Below are positions 54,080 through 63,417 of a DNA stretch of 64,000 bases, one piece after another. Numbering within the stretch: position 1 is the stretch's first letter; each line of letters begins with the position of its first letter. Origin of the DNA: CAVSUZ01 sp963791885 (GTDB taxonomy: Bacteria > Pseudomonadota > Alphaproteobacteria > Acetobacterales > Acetobacteraceae). A model generated the notes under the pieces. That model was not told where the DNA came from, ran no database searches, and was given only the letters and a program-made list of their open reading frames with translations. The position numbers and the translations under genes were made by a program. Where the stretch lies: assembly GCA_963791885.1 (NCBI GenBank), contig CAWBUL010000006.1, positions 2,418,001-2,482,000 on the forward strand, written 5' to 3'.

Positions 54080-54520
54080 TCAGTGCTGATCGGGCAAGCC
54101 GACTTCGCTGCTACGGATTCGGATATAATCGCGACGAGCCCGGGGCAGGTCCAATGCTGCCCACAGCACCAGGTAGGTAAAGCTCCACCAGCCGAGGTAC
54201 GTGCCCCATCCCCAGACGAGCGTTCCGAATGCGGAGAGCGCTAAACCCAATTTGCCTGTGATCGCGTCTGTTACGCTCTCGCCGAAGCTATATTCTTGCT
54301 GGTCAGTCACCCCCAAAGCCACCAACTCGGACACGTCTCGTCTAATGTAGCGCCTCGATGCCAGCAGGAGGCCGATAGCTGTCGTTATCGAGCCGGACCT
54401 TTCAAACAGCTCCCAGTTACCATGGTTTGCTGACAGCAAAGCACAAATTATTAATGGGCAAAGACCAAAAGCAATAATGAGAAGGCTCTGCAGAACGTAG
54501 GTGCTTGACGAGTTGCGCAC
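54080..54520 (-). CDS. Small integral membrane protein, unknown function
   Basis: This 146-residue protein has hydrophobic segments at about 7-30, 40-56 and two more at 90-125 (LGLALSAFGTLVWGWGTYLG, WWSFTYLVLWAAL). A polar loop between the second and third (RRYIRRDVSELVALGVTDQQ) is conserved-looking. No family is recognised. Base composition is a little lower in GC than its neighbours. It lies between the ADH remnant and the DUF3141 gene on the same strand. Confidence 0.6.
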   Translation of the reverse strand: MRNSSSTYVLQSLLIIAFGLCPLIICALLSANHGNWELFERSGSITTAIGLLLASRRYIRRDVSELVALGVTDQQEYSFGESVTDAITGKLGLALSAFGTLVWGWGTYLGWWSFTYLVLWAALDLPRARRDYIRIRSSEVGLPDQH

Positions 54521-54720
54521 GCTTAGCCGTCCCGGCCACCTTGCATTCGGTTGTCATCATTACGTCGCGTGCAGGGAATGGAGTGGACCAGAATATCCGA
54601 GCTACCCCACGCGCCGGTGCGGTGCATACCGGCCGGGACGGGTCGTACATTCATCTCTATTTGCCCACAGCGGCGCGTTCACGGCGCAGAGGCCGCGTTG
54701 CCGAGGCGCCCAGCAGCATC
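54521..54720. other. Gap between DUF3141 and small membrane protein
   Basis: These 200 bases hold no supported gene; plus-strand open frames here are shadows continuing across the DUF3141 gene. Confidence 0.35.
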
Positions 54721-56877
54721 TCAACTCGCGCGATCCGTCGTTGTTGCTCTCCAGACAGTTTGGGTCGCCGCAGCGCACGCATGTGACCGAGGCTCTCGAG
54801 TACCTACGCGCCGGTCCTCAGGGGTGGTGGCGAGCTTCGGAAGAGCGTCTATTGCCCGTGCCTCGTCGAGATGCAGAATCAGGGACTGGCGGCGAACGAT
54901 TTCCTTGAAAAGTGCGAAGCCGGGACGATCTTCGGGCGGCAGCACGCGGCCGACTTCCCGTAGGGCAGCAAACCCCTGGTCATCTATTTCTCCGGACGGC
55001 TTCGCGATGTAGCAGAGCGCACGCACGAAGGCCTCGATCACTCCACCGCGGTCAATAGCGCGTTCCAGCTCGGTATGAGCGCGGCTCGCAGCAGCTTCGC
55101 GCGCTACGTCGCGCTCGATATGGCGGTACAAATCGCCATTTTCAGCGTTCAGGCCTACCAATGACTGTAGCAGGGAGGAGCTGTAAGTATTTAAGAAGAA
55201 TTGCTCGACAAGCAGATCCCGCGCCTGTCCCCATAGCTTCAGGCTTGTTTCGATCCAGTTGGACGTGAGTCGCTCGAATGCGAGCAGTGGGTTGTTCTCG
55301 GCCACCGTGCGCCGATCCTGCCGGATTGCTTCCGCGAGCGGGGCGATGCTTGCAATGAACGGGTTGCGATCAGAAAACCAGGCAAAGCGCATCCGGTCCG
55401 GATGCATCTGTCGAATTATCTCTGCAATCATCGGATTGACTGCGGCCCGCACCCCAGGGCGGAGAAAGCCTCGGTATAGACTTTCGTTCACCTCGGACAG
55501 CCTTGCGACCGTGGCGAATCGACGATCGTCCTCCGCGTCGTTGCAGCCGAGCGCGCGGATATCGTTCAGGGTTCGCCGTTCGAGGGTGAAGTGGTAGCGG
55601 CCGTGGACGAGGTTCGAATTGCCGGTATCCGGAGTGGCCTCTATGATTACGGCCTCATAGAGACCCGGAGGCAGAAGGTCTATGAGATCCATACACTGCA
55701 CAAGCTCGGCGTCCTCTTTGGTGGCCACTTTGCCAGAGACGAAGATGCCGAGATGCCCGATGGTCTGGTGCAGCGTATAAACAATAGTCTGACCGTTGGT
55801 TACGATTTCGTCCTCATGATTGTAGAGGTCGAGAATCCAGTCGAGCGCCTGCGGTGGCGGCGTGATGTCGTCGCCCCAGGAACAGAAGACTATAATCGGT
55901 GAGCGGATATTGCGTAAATCAATGCGCAGCCCGTCAGAGGTGCGGAGCTGGCCAATCGAAAGCTTGTTGCCGACAAACAGATTGTCGGTGATGTACTGCA
56001 TTTCCTCGGCATTCAGCAGGATCGGGCTGCCCCACCATTTTTCGAATTCGAGGAAGCGGTGAGACTCCGTGTCGACGTTGGAGTAAAGGTGATAGTCCTT
56101 CTTCCAGAGCGTGTTATCTGGATGCATCGACTCGAAATTCGTGACGAGGGTGGCACCGTCGAAGAGGCCGTCGCCGAGATCCCCGGCGAGCGATGTGAGC
56201 CACGTGCCGCCGAGCAGGCCACCCAGGTAGCGCATGGGAGCCTTGCCGTGGATGCCCGCCCAATACGACAGTGGCGAGCCAGCGAGCAGGATCGGCCCGG
56301 GAAGATCCGGCCGGATTGCGCTTGCCATCATGATTTGCCATCCGGCTTGACAGTTGCCGATGAGCGCGGGCTTGCGGTCGGACTTGGGATGGCGGGCAGC
56401 GACCGTCTCTATGAAAGTGGCTTCTGCACGGCAGACGTCTTCTACGGTCTGGCCGGGAACGGGGTTGGGCGAGAAACCCACGAAGTAGCAGGGATGACCT
56501 ACCGCCAGTGCCTCGCCAATCTCGCTATCCTGCTTCATGCCGCCGATGCCCGGTACCTGGCCGGCGCGCGGGTCGAATACGATGAAGGGGCGCTTGGTTT
56601 CGTCAACGGGGATGTCAGGCGGCGGGACGATCCGCACCAATCCGTAATTCACGGGCCTTTCCAAGTTGCGTCCGTCGAGCAGCAGCTCAGTATCGAAGTT
56701 GAGGACGTTGGGCGTGGCGCGGGCGTTTTGTTCGAAGAAGTTATTTCCGCGCTGGCGTAGCACGTCGAGAAAAAGAATTGTCCGCTGATAAGCGTCCACC
56801 CAGTACTCGGAAAATGGATCCGCCTGGGGCCAAATAGAGGCTGGACTGCCCGAGTTCGGCATCAACATGCTCGTCAT
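54721..56877 (-). CDS. DUF3141-family alpha/beta-hydrolase-like protein
   Basis: This 718-residue protein resembles polyhydroxyalkanoate synthase-like hydrolases. It starts with DPFSEYWVDAYQRTILFLDV and has the lipase-box-like GNCQAGWQIMMAS near 175, where Cys replaces the usual Ser nucleophile as in PHA synthases. CSWGDDITPPPQALDWIL near 335 and HQTIGHLGIFVSG near 375 would give the Asp and His. DUF3141 genes are often found beside phosphotransacetylase, acetate kinase and phosphoketolase genes. The last 35 residues are atypical and may reflect a late frame change. Activity is unknown. Confidence 0.85.
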   Translation of the reverse strand: MTSMLMPNSGSPASIWPQADPFSEYWVDAYQRTILFLDVLRQRGNNFFEQNARATPNVLNFDTELLLDGRNLERPVNYGLVRIVPPPDIPVDETKRPFIVFDPRAGQVPGIGGMKQDSEIGEALAVGHPCYFVGFSPNPVPGQTVEDVCRAEATFIETVAARHPKSDRKPALIGNCQAGWQIMMASAIRPDLPGPILLAGSPLSYWAGIHGKAPMRYLGGLLGGTWLTSLAGDLGDGLFDGATLVTNFESMHPDNTLWKKDYHLYSNVDTESHRFLEFEKWWGSPILLNAEEMQYITDNLFVGNKLSIGQLRTSDGLRIDLRNIRSPIIVFCSWGDDITPPPQALDWILDLYNHEDEIVTNGQTIVYTLHQTIGHLGIFVSGKVATKEDAELVQCMDLIDLLPPGLYEAVIIEATPDTGNSNLVHGRYHFTLERRTLNDIRALGCNDAEDDRRFATVARLSEVNESLYRGFLRPGVRAAVNPMIAEIIRQMHPDRMRFAWFSDRNPFIASIAPLAEAIRQDRRTVAENNPLLAFERLTSNWIETSLKLWGQARDLLVEQFFLNTYSSSLLQSLVGLNAENGDLYRHIERDVAREAAASRAHTELERAIDRGGVIEAFVRALCYIAKPSGEIDDQGFAALREVGRVLPPEDRPGFALFKEIVRRQSLILHLDEARAIDALPKLATTPEDRRVGTREPRSHACAAATQTVWRATTTDRAS

Positions 56878-57046
56878 CTCCGTCGCGTCTTGTTGTTACA
56901 ATTGTGGCGAGCTCGAACAGCTGCGTGCTGTGCCGCTCTCCACATGGCAGCAAGTCGAATTAAGCTGCCAGTTGTGGAGGATATCTGCCGCAGAGTCGGA
57001 TGCAGGTCGCATTTTCGCTTTCAAAGTGGGTAGTGAACATCGAAGT
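56878..57046. other. Gap upstream of the DUF3141 gene
   Basis: This 169-base gap lies between the 3' end of the AraC gene and the start of DUF3141, both on the minus strand, and should contain the DUF3141 promoter. No box could be fixed. Confidence 0.4.
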
Positions 57047-57937
57047 TCACGAGAGGCTTCGACGAAAACCGGTCGGGGTAAGGCCTGTTTCTCGCCGGAA
57101 AGCAGCAGTGAACGAGCTGGTCTCACCGAATCCAAGGCTTAAGCCAACCTCAGTCACCGATATGCTGGGTTTTGCAAGCAGAACCTTAGCGCATTCGATT
57201 CTTCGTAGCGCATGGTATCGACCAGGTGGCATTCCCAAAGTGTGCTTGAAGGCACGGCAGAAATGATGCGGGCTCAAGCGAGCCAGACCTGCGAGTAGCT
57301 TCAGCGCTATACCTTCGCCCAGGTGTTCCTCGATATATTCTGTGACCACCCGCTGTTGCCAAGCGGCAAGCCCGCCCCGTCTGGGGCTTTCAACAGGTGC
57401 CCGTCCTGCTATAATTCGGACTAGCTCATGCGATAATACCCGGCCGAGAGCCTCCAGATAACCCCGATTCACTATGTCGGCACTCTCAATAAGTGCCGTG
57501 AGCTTGCATGCCGTGCCCCACAAGGTCGAGTTTTGAAACAGCAATCGGGGTGCGAGCGATACCCGGGCTTCGTCTGACACGATAAAGCCCGGCAACTCGT
57601 CCAACTCAATGTAGAAGTATGTTATCTGGGAGAGTACACGCGGCTCCTGCCACTCCCAAAATTCACAGCCGGCAGGGACGAAAGTAAATTTGCCTCTCAG
57701 ATCTCTCAGCGTGGCCCGGGATACACCCTGAACGCGTGTCTCACCATTTTGACGTGTGCCTCGTCCGTAGACCGCAAGAAGATGCACCGGGGCCTGGAAG
57801 TGCACCTCAGATCTCTCCAGCCGCGTTGTTTGGACGATCTCCGCAGACATTCCATCCCAAATGGCAGACCGGCGCCTTGTTATTCCGGCCGGTTCAATCT
57901 CAACTGAGTGCCGGATGACCCGAGGCAGTTCGGGCAA
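57047..57937 (-). CDS. AraC-family transcription regulator
   Basis: This 296-residue regulator has a C-terminal AraC DNA-binding domain with two helix-turn-helix units: GIALKLLAGLARLSPHHFCR and SVTEVGLSLGFGETSSFTAA followed by FRRETGLTPTGFRR. The N-terminal half is a cupin-like effector domain (FQAPVHLLAVYGRG, FVPAGCEFWEWQEP). It lies upstream of and on the same strand as the DUF3141 gene and may control it. The effector is unknown. Confidence 0.9.
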   Translation of the reverse strand: MPELPRVIRHSVEIEPAGITRRRSAIWDGMSAEIVQTTRLERSEVHFQAPVHLLAVYGRGTRQNGETRVQGVSRATLRDLRGKFTFVPAGCEFWEWQEPRVLSQITYFYIELDELPGFIVSDEARVSLAPRLLFQNSTLWGTACKLTALIESADIVNRGYLEALGRVLSHELVRIIAGRAPVESPRRGGLAAWQQRVVTEYIEEHLGEGIALKLLAGLARLSPHHFCRAFKHTLGMPPGRYHALRRIECAKVLLAKPSISVTEVGLSLGFGETSSFTAAFRRETGLTPTGFRRSLS

Positions 57938-58411
57938 GACTATCGCAGTCTGGCGCTCCGCCCGGGTAATGGGACCAGTAGATGGCGGGAGCAGGTTGCC
58001 CTCGCGGGCGGCTTTCGATCCCGAGGCCGCGATGGTATTCGCACAGACCGCCTTCGTAACACGTGCAGGATGAAATGTAACCAGACTCTATGGTCGGAGC
58101 CTCCTGCTCACACCACTTCAGACCGGGGCCTCGTCAGGTGCTTCCCAGGGGTAGATGACCGAGGTCCTCATTTTCCACCGTCGAAGAGCTGATTACCTCG
58201 TCGGCACAGCCGATATTGGATGCTCCGCGCGGGGATTGGCAGTTAATCGGCATTAAATGGCGCAATCAGGGATAAAGCCCGTGCTGGCGGACGATGACGC
58301 GCCTTCAACCGACCGACGCAGCGACGTGGCCCTCGGCTTACTTGAAGCTGGCTTCGGAATGCCGGCCGCCCAGCATGGAGTGCTCCGGCTCCAAATGCCG
58401 CACAGTCACGG
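57938..58411. other. Junction region without a supported gene
   Basis: These 470 bases lie between the AraC gene and the primase fragment. Short open frames on both strands have no recognisable domain. One minus-strand stretch near 58345-58440 (LDATEIAVTVRHLEPEHSML) reads like protein but has no start and meets stops. This is the left border of the integrated element. Confidence 0.3.
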
Positions 58412-58809
58412 CTATCTCTGTGGCATCGAGCCACGCCCATGCATGGCATCGACGTCTTTTTCGCCTTCGACGATATAAATCGTTGCGTGCGGTGCTGCCT
58501 TCAGTAGCTCGGGCAAACGGTATAAGACCCGTGCCACACCATCGAGATTCCAGATCCAACCGCCACGACCATCAGGCCGGCGCTGCCTGAAGCTCTTGGG
58601 GAATCTTCGAACAACTTGGTAGACCAGATGGCCTTGGGCGTCCCGGTAGTCATACGCCTCCTCGGGAAGAGCCTGATCATGAGGTCGTGTGTGGCCATTC
58701 GCCCTGGCGAGCCAAACCGTAGATCGTAGCGCGTCGACAGCCTCTGGTTCGGTTCCCCCCAAAACGTACGACCGAGGCGTTCTAGCTCTGACGTATCCGG
58801 GGCCATCAT
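58412..58809 (-). pseudogene. Toprim-type primase/helicase of a phage or P4-like element, fragment
   Basis: From ATG 58809 one frame gives SELERLGRTFWGEPNQRLST and YDLRFG. After a change near 58690 another gives EEAYDYRDAQGHLVYQVVRR, RQRRPDGRGGWIWNLDGV and RVLYRLPELL, then the toprim Glu motif IYIVEGEKDVDA. Family members continue for several hundred residues with a helicase domain, but here the match stops right after the toprim motif. The ATG overlaps the stop of the upstream ORF. Confidence 0.75.
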
Positions 58810-59156
58810 GCTGCACCCGAACCTTCCAGCACGCGAGGCACGCCCTCGCTGAGGATATATTTTCGCTCGACCGCCAGCTGCGGGAGAGTTGGAGCACTGC
58901 GTGAAGACGCGAATCGCCGGGAAGCGATGTGTGGCTGGCTTAACAGCGCAGCCACTGAATGCAGCCGTGAGGGGCCAGGTGGCCTCGCCAGCCCGTGCGC
59001 TGCCACGCCTGCCTCATCCCGCTCACCCATGTTACGCGCGCTGCGAAGGCCGTTCAGACTCTCAACCCAAATGCGAGCGGTAGCGAGGAGGCTATTTGAC
59101 GCGGTCACCTGTTTGGTTCCCGCAGCCGAGCGGGGAACCGATCGCCGCCAAGGCAT
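58806..59156 (-). CDS. Small ORF between excisionase and primase
   Basis: The 116-residue frame starts 12 bases after the excisionase stop, and its stop overlaps the primase start (ATGA), both signs of an operon. The C-terminal part (LPQLAVERKYILSEGVPRVL) looks protein-like; the N-terminal half is Arg/Ser-rich. No family is recognised. Confidence 0.4.
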   Translation of the reverse strand: MPWRRSVPRSAAGTKQVTASNSLLATARIWVESLNGLRSARNMGERDEAGVAAHGLARPPGPSRLHSVAALLSQPHIASRRFASSRSAPTLPQLAVERKYILSEGVPRVLEGSGAA

Positions 59157-59167
59157 AACGCAGCCCC

Positions 59168-59413
59168 CTAGCCGGCGAGCAGCTCTTCGATGCTGTCCAG
59201 GAAGACAAGGCGGCGCTTACCGATCTTAACGCTTCGGAGCGTGCCATCGCTGATCAACTCATTCAGCTTCGTGAGGCCGAGACTGGTGATCTCGCGTGCC
59301 TGACGCACCGTTACGGTGCGCGGCTTGCACTTTCCAACCGCTGCCAGGCCCTCCGCAGACGAAGGGTTGTTGGCTGAGGATGGCCGACGGTTTGGATGGG
59401 CGGACGTGATCAT
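59168..59413 (-). CDS. Excisionase-type (Xis/AlpA-like) DNA-binding protein
   Basis: The 81-residue protein ends in a MerR/excisionase helix-turn-helix: TVRQAREITSLGLTKLNELI followed by SDGTLRSVKIGKRRLVFLD. Such proteins bind attachment-site DNA and steer integrases to excision. It sits between the integrase-linked hypothetical gene and the primase on the same strand, the usual order in P4-like islands. The gene is intact. Confidence 0.85.
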   Translation of the reverse strand: MITSAHPNRRPSSANNPSSAEGLAAVGKCKPRTVTVRQAREITSLGLTKLNELISDGTLRSVKIGKRRLVFLDSIEELLAG

Positions 59414-59950
59414 GGACAGCTCCGCAATTGGCGATCAACTGCGGTCCATCACGCACAAAGCCGGTGAGATGATCAGCCGACTTGGATGAAAACCGGTTTT
59501 CGACTATTCCTGATCCGAATTGAGATATGCCCGGAGTGCCTGAACAACTTTGATGACCTCTTGCCGAATGTGACTCTCGGCGGGCACCTCCTCATCCGGC
59601 GGAAACCATTCGGTTGCCCTTCTCACGAGGTCGGCAAACTCACCTCGCTTGTTCGGGTCCGGAATACCGTATTCCCGGAGGTATTCGTGAAGCCGTACGC
59701 GAAACCCCGCCCAATCATGTTTCGTCGGCCGCCCCCCTTTCCCCCTGGCAAGCGATGACGGCGTCGATGAACCAGAACTTTCGCTCTCCGGTTTCCGGTT
59801 ACGCTCGAGCCAATTCAGCAGATCATCCTGCGAGACCCGCCAAATCTCGTTTGAGGCCCTTCACCGGATGTGCGTATCCGTCGTCCCAGTCGACCGTTGC
59901 GCCCTCCCAAAATTGGGTCGGCACCAGCGTCCATCCTTGTCCAAGGGGTA

Positions 59951-61121
59951 ATACCAGCCCGCTTAAACATTGACCGATGCCCATTGCCTTGCTCCGAGCG
60001 ATCGGATGCGCTGGGGATGATCGGTCAGAAAGAGCCACGCCCGTCGGCACGCCTCGACGATGGCCTCGTAGCTTTCCCAGACCAAAGCGGTGAGTTTGTT
60101 TTGCCGCAGATACTCCCAAACCGTCTCCATTGGATTGAGTTCCGGCGAGTATGGCGGCAGCGGCAAGAGAGTGATGTTGTCAGGCACGCACAAGCGGCCG
60201 CCGGGCTGATGCCAGCCGGCGCTGTCACAGACCAAAATAGCGTGCGCACCAGGCGCCACCTGAGTGCTGATTTCGCTCAGGTGTTGGTTCATCGCCTCGG
60301 TGTTGACGCCCGGCATGATGATGGCGGCACCGATGCCTCGGGCTGGGCAGATCGCGCCGAACAGATAGGCCGAGTCATGACGGTTGTCGCGCACCATCAG
60401 AGGGCGCGAGCCGACCGGCGCCCAAATGTAAGTGTGTCCGCCCTTCTGCCCGACTCTGGCTTCGTCCTGAAACCAGACCTCGATAGGTGCTTCGGCCGCT
60501 TCTTCGGGCAGCGCCTCGGCTACCCGATAGGGGAAGTTTTTTTATATGCCGCCTCGGCTTTGACATCCTTCCTGGGATGATAGGGGCGCGGTTGCAGCCG
60601 GGTCAGCCCGAGCGTGTGCAGCCACTTGCCCATCGTGCTGAGGTGAACCCGGGCGTTGTAACGCCGCGCCGCTTCCTCCTGCAGGTCCACGCAGCGCCAG
60701 CGCACCACACCATGCAGTGCCGGATCGGGTCCCGCGATCACCAGCGCCCTGAATTCCGCTTTCTGCTCGATCGTCAGCTTCGGCGGGCGGCCGGGGCTGA
60801 TGCGTGATCGAAGGCCGCCAATCCCCTCGGCATTGTAGCGGTGAACCCAGTCACGCAACGTCTGGCGGTCCATGCCGCTCTGCCGGGCGGCCTCGCAACG
60901 GCTGGCGCCGTCCAGCACCAGAGCAATCGCCAGTAACCGGCGGCCCTGGTCAGCGTCGGAGCATTTGCTCGCCGTTGCCCGAAGCTCCCGTGCACTGTGA
61001 GCGGTCCGGCTGACCGCTACCGCTCTGCCCATGCTCGTCTCCCGCGAATTGGCGCGGGAATCGAATCACATGGCGCGGGCAGTGGGAATCCGAAGTGAGT
61101 CAGAGTTTTCGCGGGTTGGTA
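59951..61121 (-). mobile_element. IS630-family insertion sequence, copy 1
   Basis: The ends are near-palindromic (ataccagcccgc at 59951, gcgggttggta ending 61121) with TA duplicated outside (59949-59950 and 61122-61123). TA targeting is the mark of IS630/Tc1 elements. It interrupts the integrase-linked hypothetical gene. A near-identical copy lies at 62247-63417. Confidence 0.92.
59963..61032 (-). CDS. IS630-family transposase, copy 1, joined by -1 frameshifting
   Basis: OrfA (61032-60520) carries the helix-turn-helix (RRLLAIALVLDGASRCEAAR, then MDRQTLRDWVHRYNAEG). OrfB carries the DDE domain: Asp in EVWFQDEARVGQKGG, Asp in ILVCDSAGWHQPGG and Glu in PPYSPELNPMETVWEYLRQ. At the seven-A run (60537-60543 on the plus strand as T) a -1 slip takes ribosomes from KKTSP to KKNFPYRVAEAL, giving one protein of about 355 residues. 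Both copies keep this arrangement intact, which supports programmed frameshifting. Confidence 0.88.
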
Positions 61122-62246
61122 TAAGTCCCAGCATCGAACCTCGCCCCCCGAAAGGGCACGCACCAGCTCGGCGGTCGCATACCCGGTTCCGTGCCGAAAT
61201 CGCTTCGCCACGATCTCGCCAGCGTCGAAGATAGAGAGGCGCATTTTACGACTCCGACCTGCTGCACCGACCTCCGCCTCGCCTTCTGCCGCCGGCGCCG
61301 TCGGCCTTTTCGATGGTGGTTTCATTCAAGCGACCGCGATTGGTCGCTTGGCCGTCTCGCCATGGCCGCCGATGCAGAACCGCCCCCAATCGTTCATCAG
61401 AGCGCGGCGTCGATCGAACCACGAGCCGCGCTGGAAGGCCTGTTCCTTTCGATCTCCGATCGAATGCGCGAGACTGGCCTCGATCACCTCCCTTGCGTGC
61501 GTGGTCTCATCACTCGCCCATGTCTTGAAGGTGGCGCGCATGCCGTGTGCCGTGACGCCTCGCCCCATGCGGCGAAGAACGGCAGTTAGCGCCATGTCGG
61601 AGAGGGGCTGGTTGGCGCGCATGCCCTCAAAGACGAGATCACCTTGCCTGATCTCCCCAGGCTTATGAAGCAGCGCGACGGCTTGAGGCGATAAGGGCAC
61701 CCGGTGATCTCGGTTTGCCTTCATCCGGGGTGCCGGAATCTCCCACACGGCCTCATTGAGGTTGATCTCATGCCAGGTGGCAAGCCGGATCTCGCCGGTA
61801 CGAGCGGCGGTGAGGATCAAGAACTCTAAGTGTCCGTCCGGCGACTTTGTGAGTCATTTGAATCGGTTGCCGGTCCGGATGGACTGAGTGCTTGAAGCGG
61901 CTCGATCGGGTGTGATTCTTTGCCTGGCACCAAGCCACGAGGTGCCTGATGTGGACGATGGAAAACCGCCATCGCTATGACCGCGACAAGCTGCGTTATC
62001 CGAGCGATCTCACCGATGCGGAATGGCGGCTGATCAGGCCGCTTATACCACCCGCCAAGCGTGGCGGTGGCAAGCGTACCGTCAACATGCGCGAAGTGGT
62101 CAACGGCGTGATGTATGTGCTGAGCACCGGCTGCCAGTGGCGCTACATTCCAAAGGACCTGCCACCGCGCAGCACGGTGAACGGCTACTTCTGCTTGTGG
62201 GGCTGGGACGGCACGTTGGAGAAGATCCATCACGCGCTCTACGTTA

Positions 62247-63417
62247 TACCAACCCGCTTAAACATTGACCGATGCCCATTGCCTTGCTCCGAGCGATCGG
62301 ATGCGCTGGGGATGATCGGTCAGAAAGAGCCACGCCCGTCGGCACGCCTCGACGATGGCCTCGTAGCTTTCCCAGACCAAAGCGGTGAGTTTGTTTTGCC
62401 GCAGATACTCCCAAACCGTCTCCATTGGATTGAGTTCCGGCGAGTATGGCGGCAGCGGCAACAGAGTGATGTTGTCAGGCACGCGCAAGCGCCCGCCGGG
62501 CTGATGCCAGCCGGCGCTGTCACAGACCAAAATAGCGTGCGCACCAGGCGCCACCTGAGTGCTGATTTCGCTCAGGTGTTGGTTCATCGCCTCGATGTTG
62601 ACGCCCGGCATGATGATGGCGGCACCGATGCCTCGGGCTGGGCAGATCGCGCCGAACAGATAGGCCGAGTCATGACGGTTGTCGCGCACCATCAGAGGGC
62701 GCGAGCCGACCGGCGCCCAAATGTAAGTATGTCCGCCTTTCTGCCCGACCCTGGCTTCGTCCTGAAACCAGATTTCGAGGTCCGCTGCGGATGCGCTTTC
62801 GGGTAGCGCTGCTGCTACCAGGCTGGCGAAGTTTTTTTAAACGCCGCCTCGGCTTTGACATCCTTCCTGGGATGATAGGGGCGCGGTTGCAGTCGGGTCA
62901 GCCCGAGCGTGTGCAGCCACTTGCCCATCGTGCTGACGTGAACCCGGGCGTTGTAACGCCGCGCCGCTTCCTCCTGCAGGTCCACGCAGCGCCAGCGCAC
63001 CACACCGTGCAGTGCCGGATCGGGCCCCGCGATCACCAGCGCCCTGAATTCCGCTTTCTGCTCGGTCGTCAGCTTCGGCGGGCGGCCGGGGCTGATGCGT
63101 GATTGAAGGCCGCCAATCCCCTCGGCATTGTAGCGGTGAACCCAGTCACGCAACGTCTGGCGGTCCATGCCGCTCTGCCGGGCGGCCTCGCAACGGCTGG
63201 CGCCGTCCAGCACCAGAGCAATCGCCAGTAACCGGCGGACCTGGTCAGCGTCGGAGCATTTGCTCGCCGTTGCCCGAAGCTCCCGTGCACTGTGAGCGGT
63301 CCGGCTGACCGCTACCGCTCTGCCCATGCGCGCCTCCCGCGAATCGCCGCGGGAATCGAATCACATCTCGCGGGCAGTGGGAACCCGAAGTGAGTCAGAG
63401 GTTTCGCGGGTTGGTAT
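62247..63417 (-). mobile_element. IS630-family insertion sequence, copy 2
   Basis: This copy is near-identical to 59951-61121, with ends taccaacccgc and gcgggttggtat. TA is duplicated at 62245-62246 and 63418-63419. It lies inside IS5 copy 2. Confidence 0.92.
62258..63327 (-). CDS. IS630-family transposase, copy 2, joined by -1 frameshifting
   Basis: The same two-frame layout as copy 1: OrfA 63327-62815 and OrfB ending at 62258, linked at seven A (T at 62832-62838). The -1 frame reads KKNFASLVAAALPES and continues into the DDE domain (EIWFQDEARVGQKGG). A few residues differ from copy 1 (for example GVNIEAMNQ against GVNTEAMNQ). Both frames are open, so the element may still be active. Confidence 0.88.

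Larger units (their letters stand above)
59504..61325 (-). pseudogene. Integrase-linked hypothetical gene split by IS630 copy 1
   Basis: The 5' part follows the integrase stop at once (ATG 61325, or ATG 61244 with MRLSIFDAGEIVAKRF) and runs to GGEVRCWDL at 61124. The IS630 follows. Beyond it the frame continues PLGQGWTLVPTQFWEGATVD to about 59855. Removing the IS and one TA rejoins WDL and PLG in frame. A +1 change in the A run near 59855 then leads to NEIWRVSQDDLLNWLERNR, GGRPTKHDWAGFRVRLHEYL and the stop at 59504. Proteins of this kind often follow integrases in alphaproteobacterial islands; their function is unknown. Confidence 0.75.
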
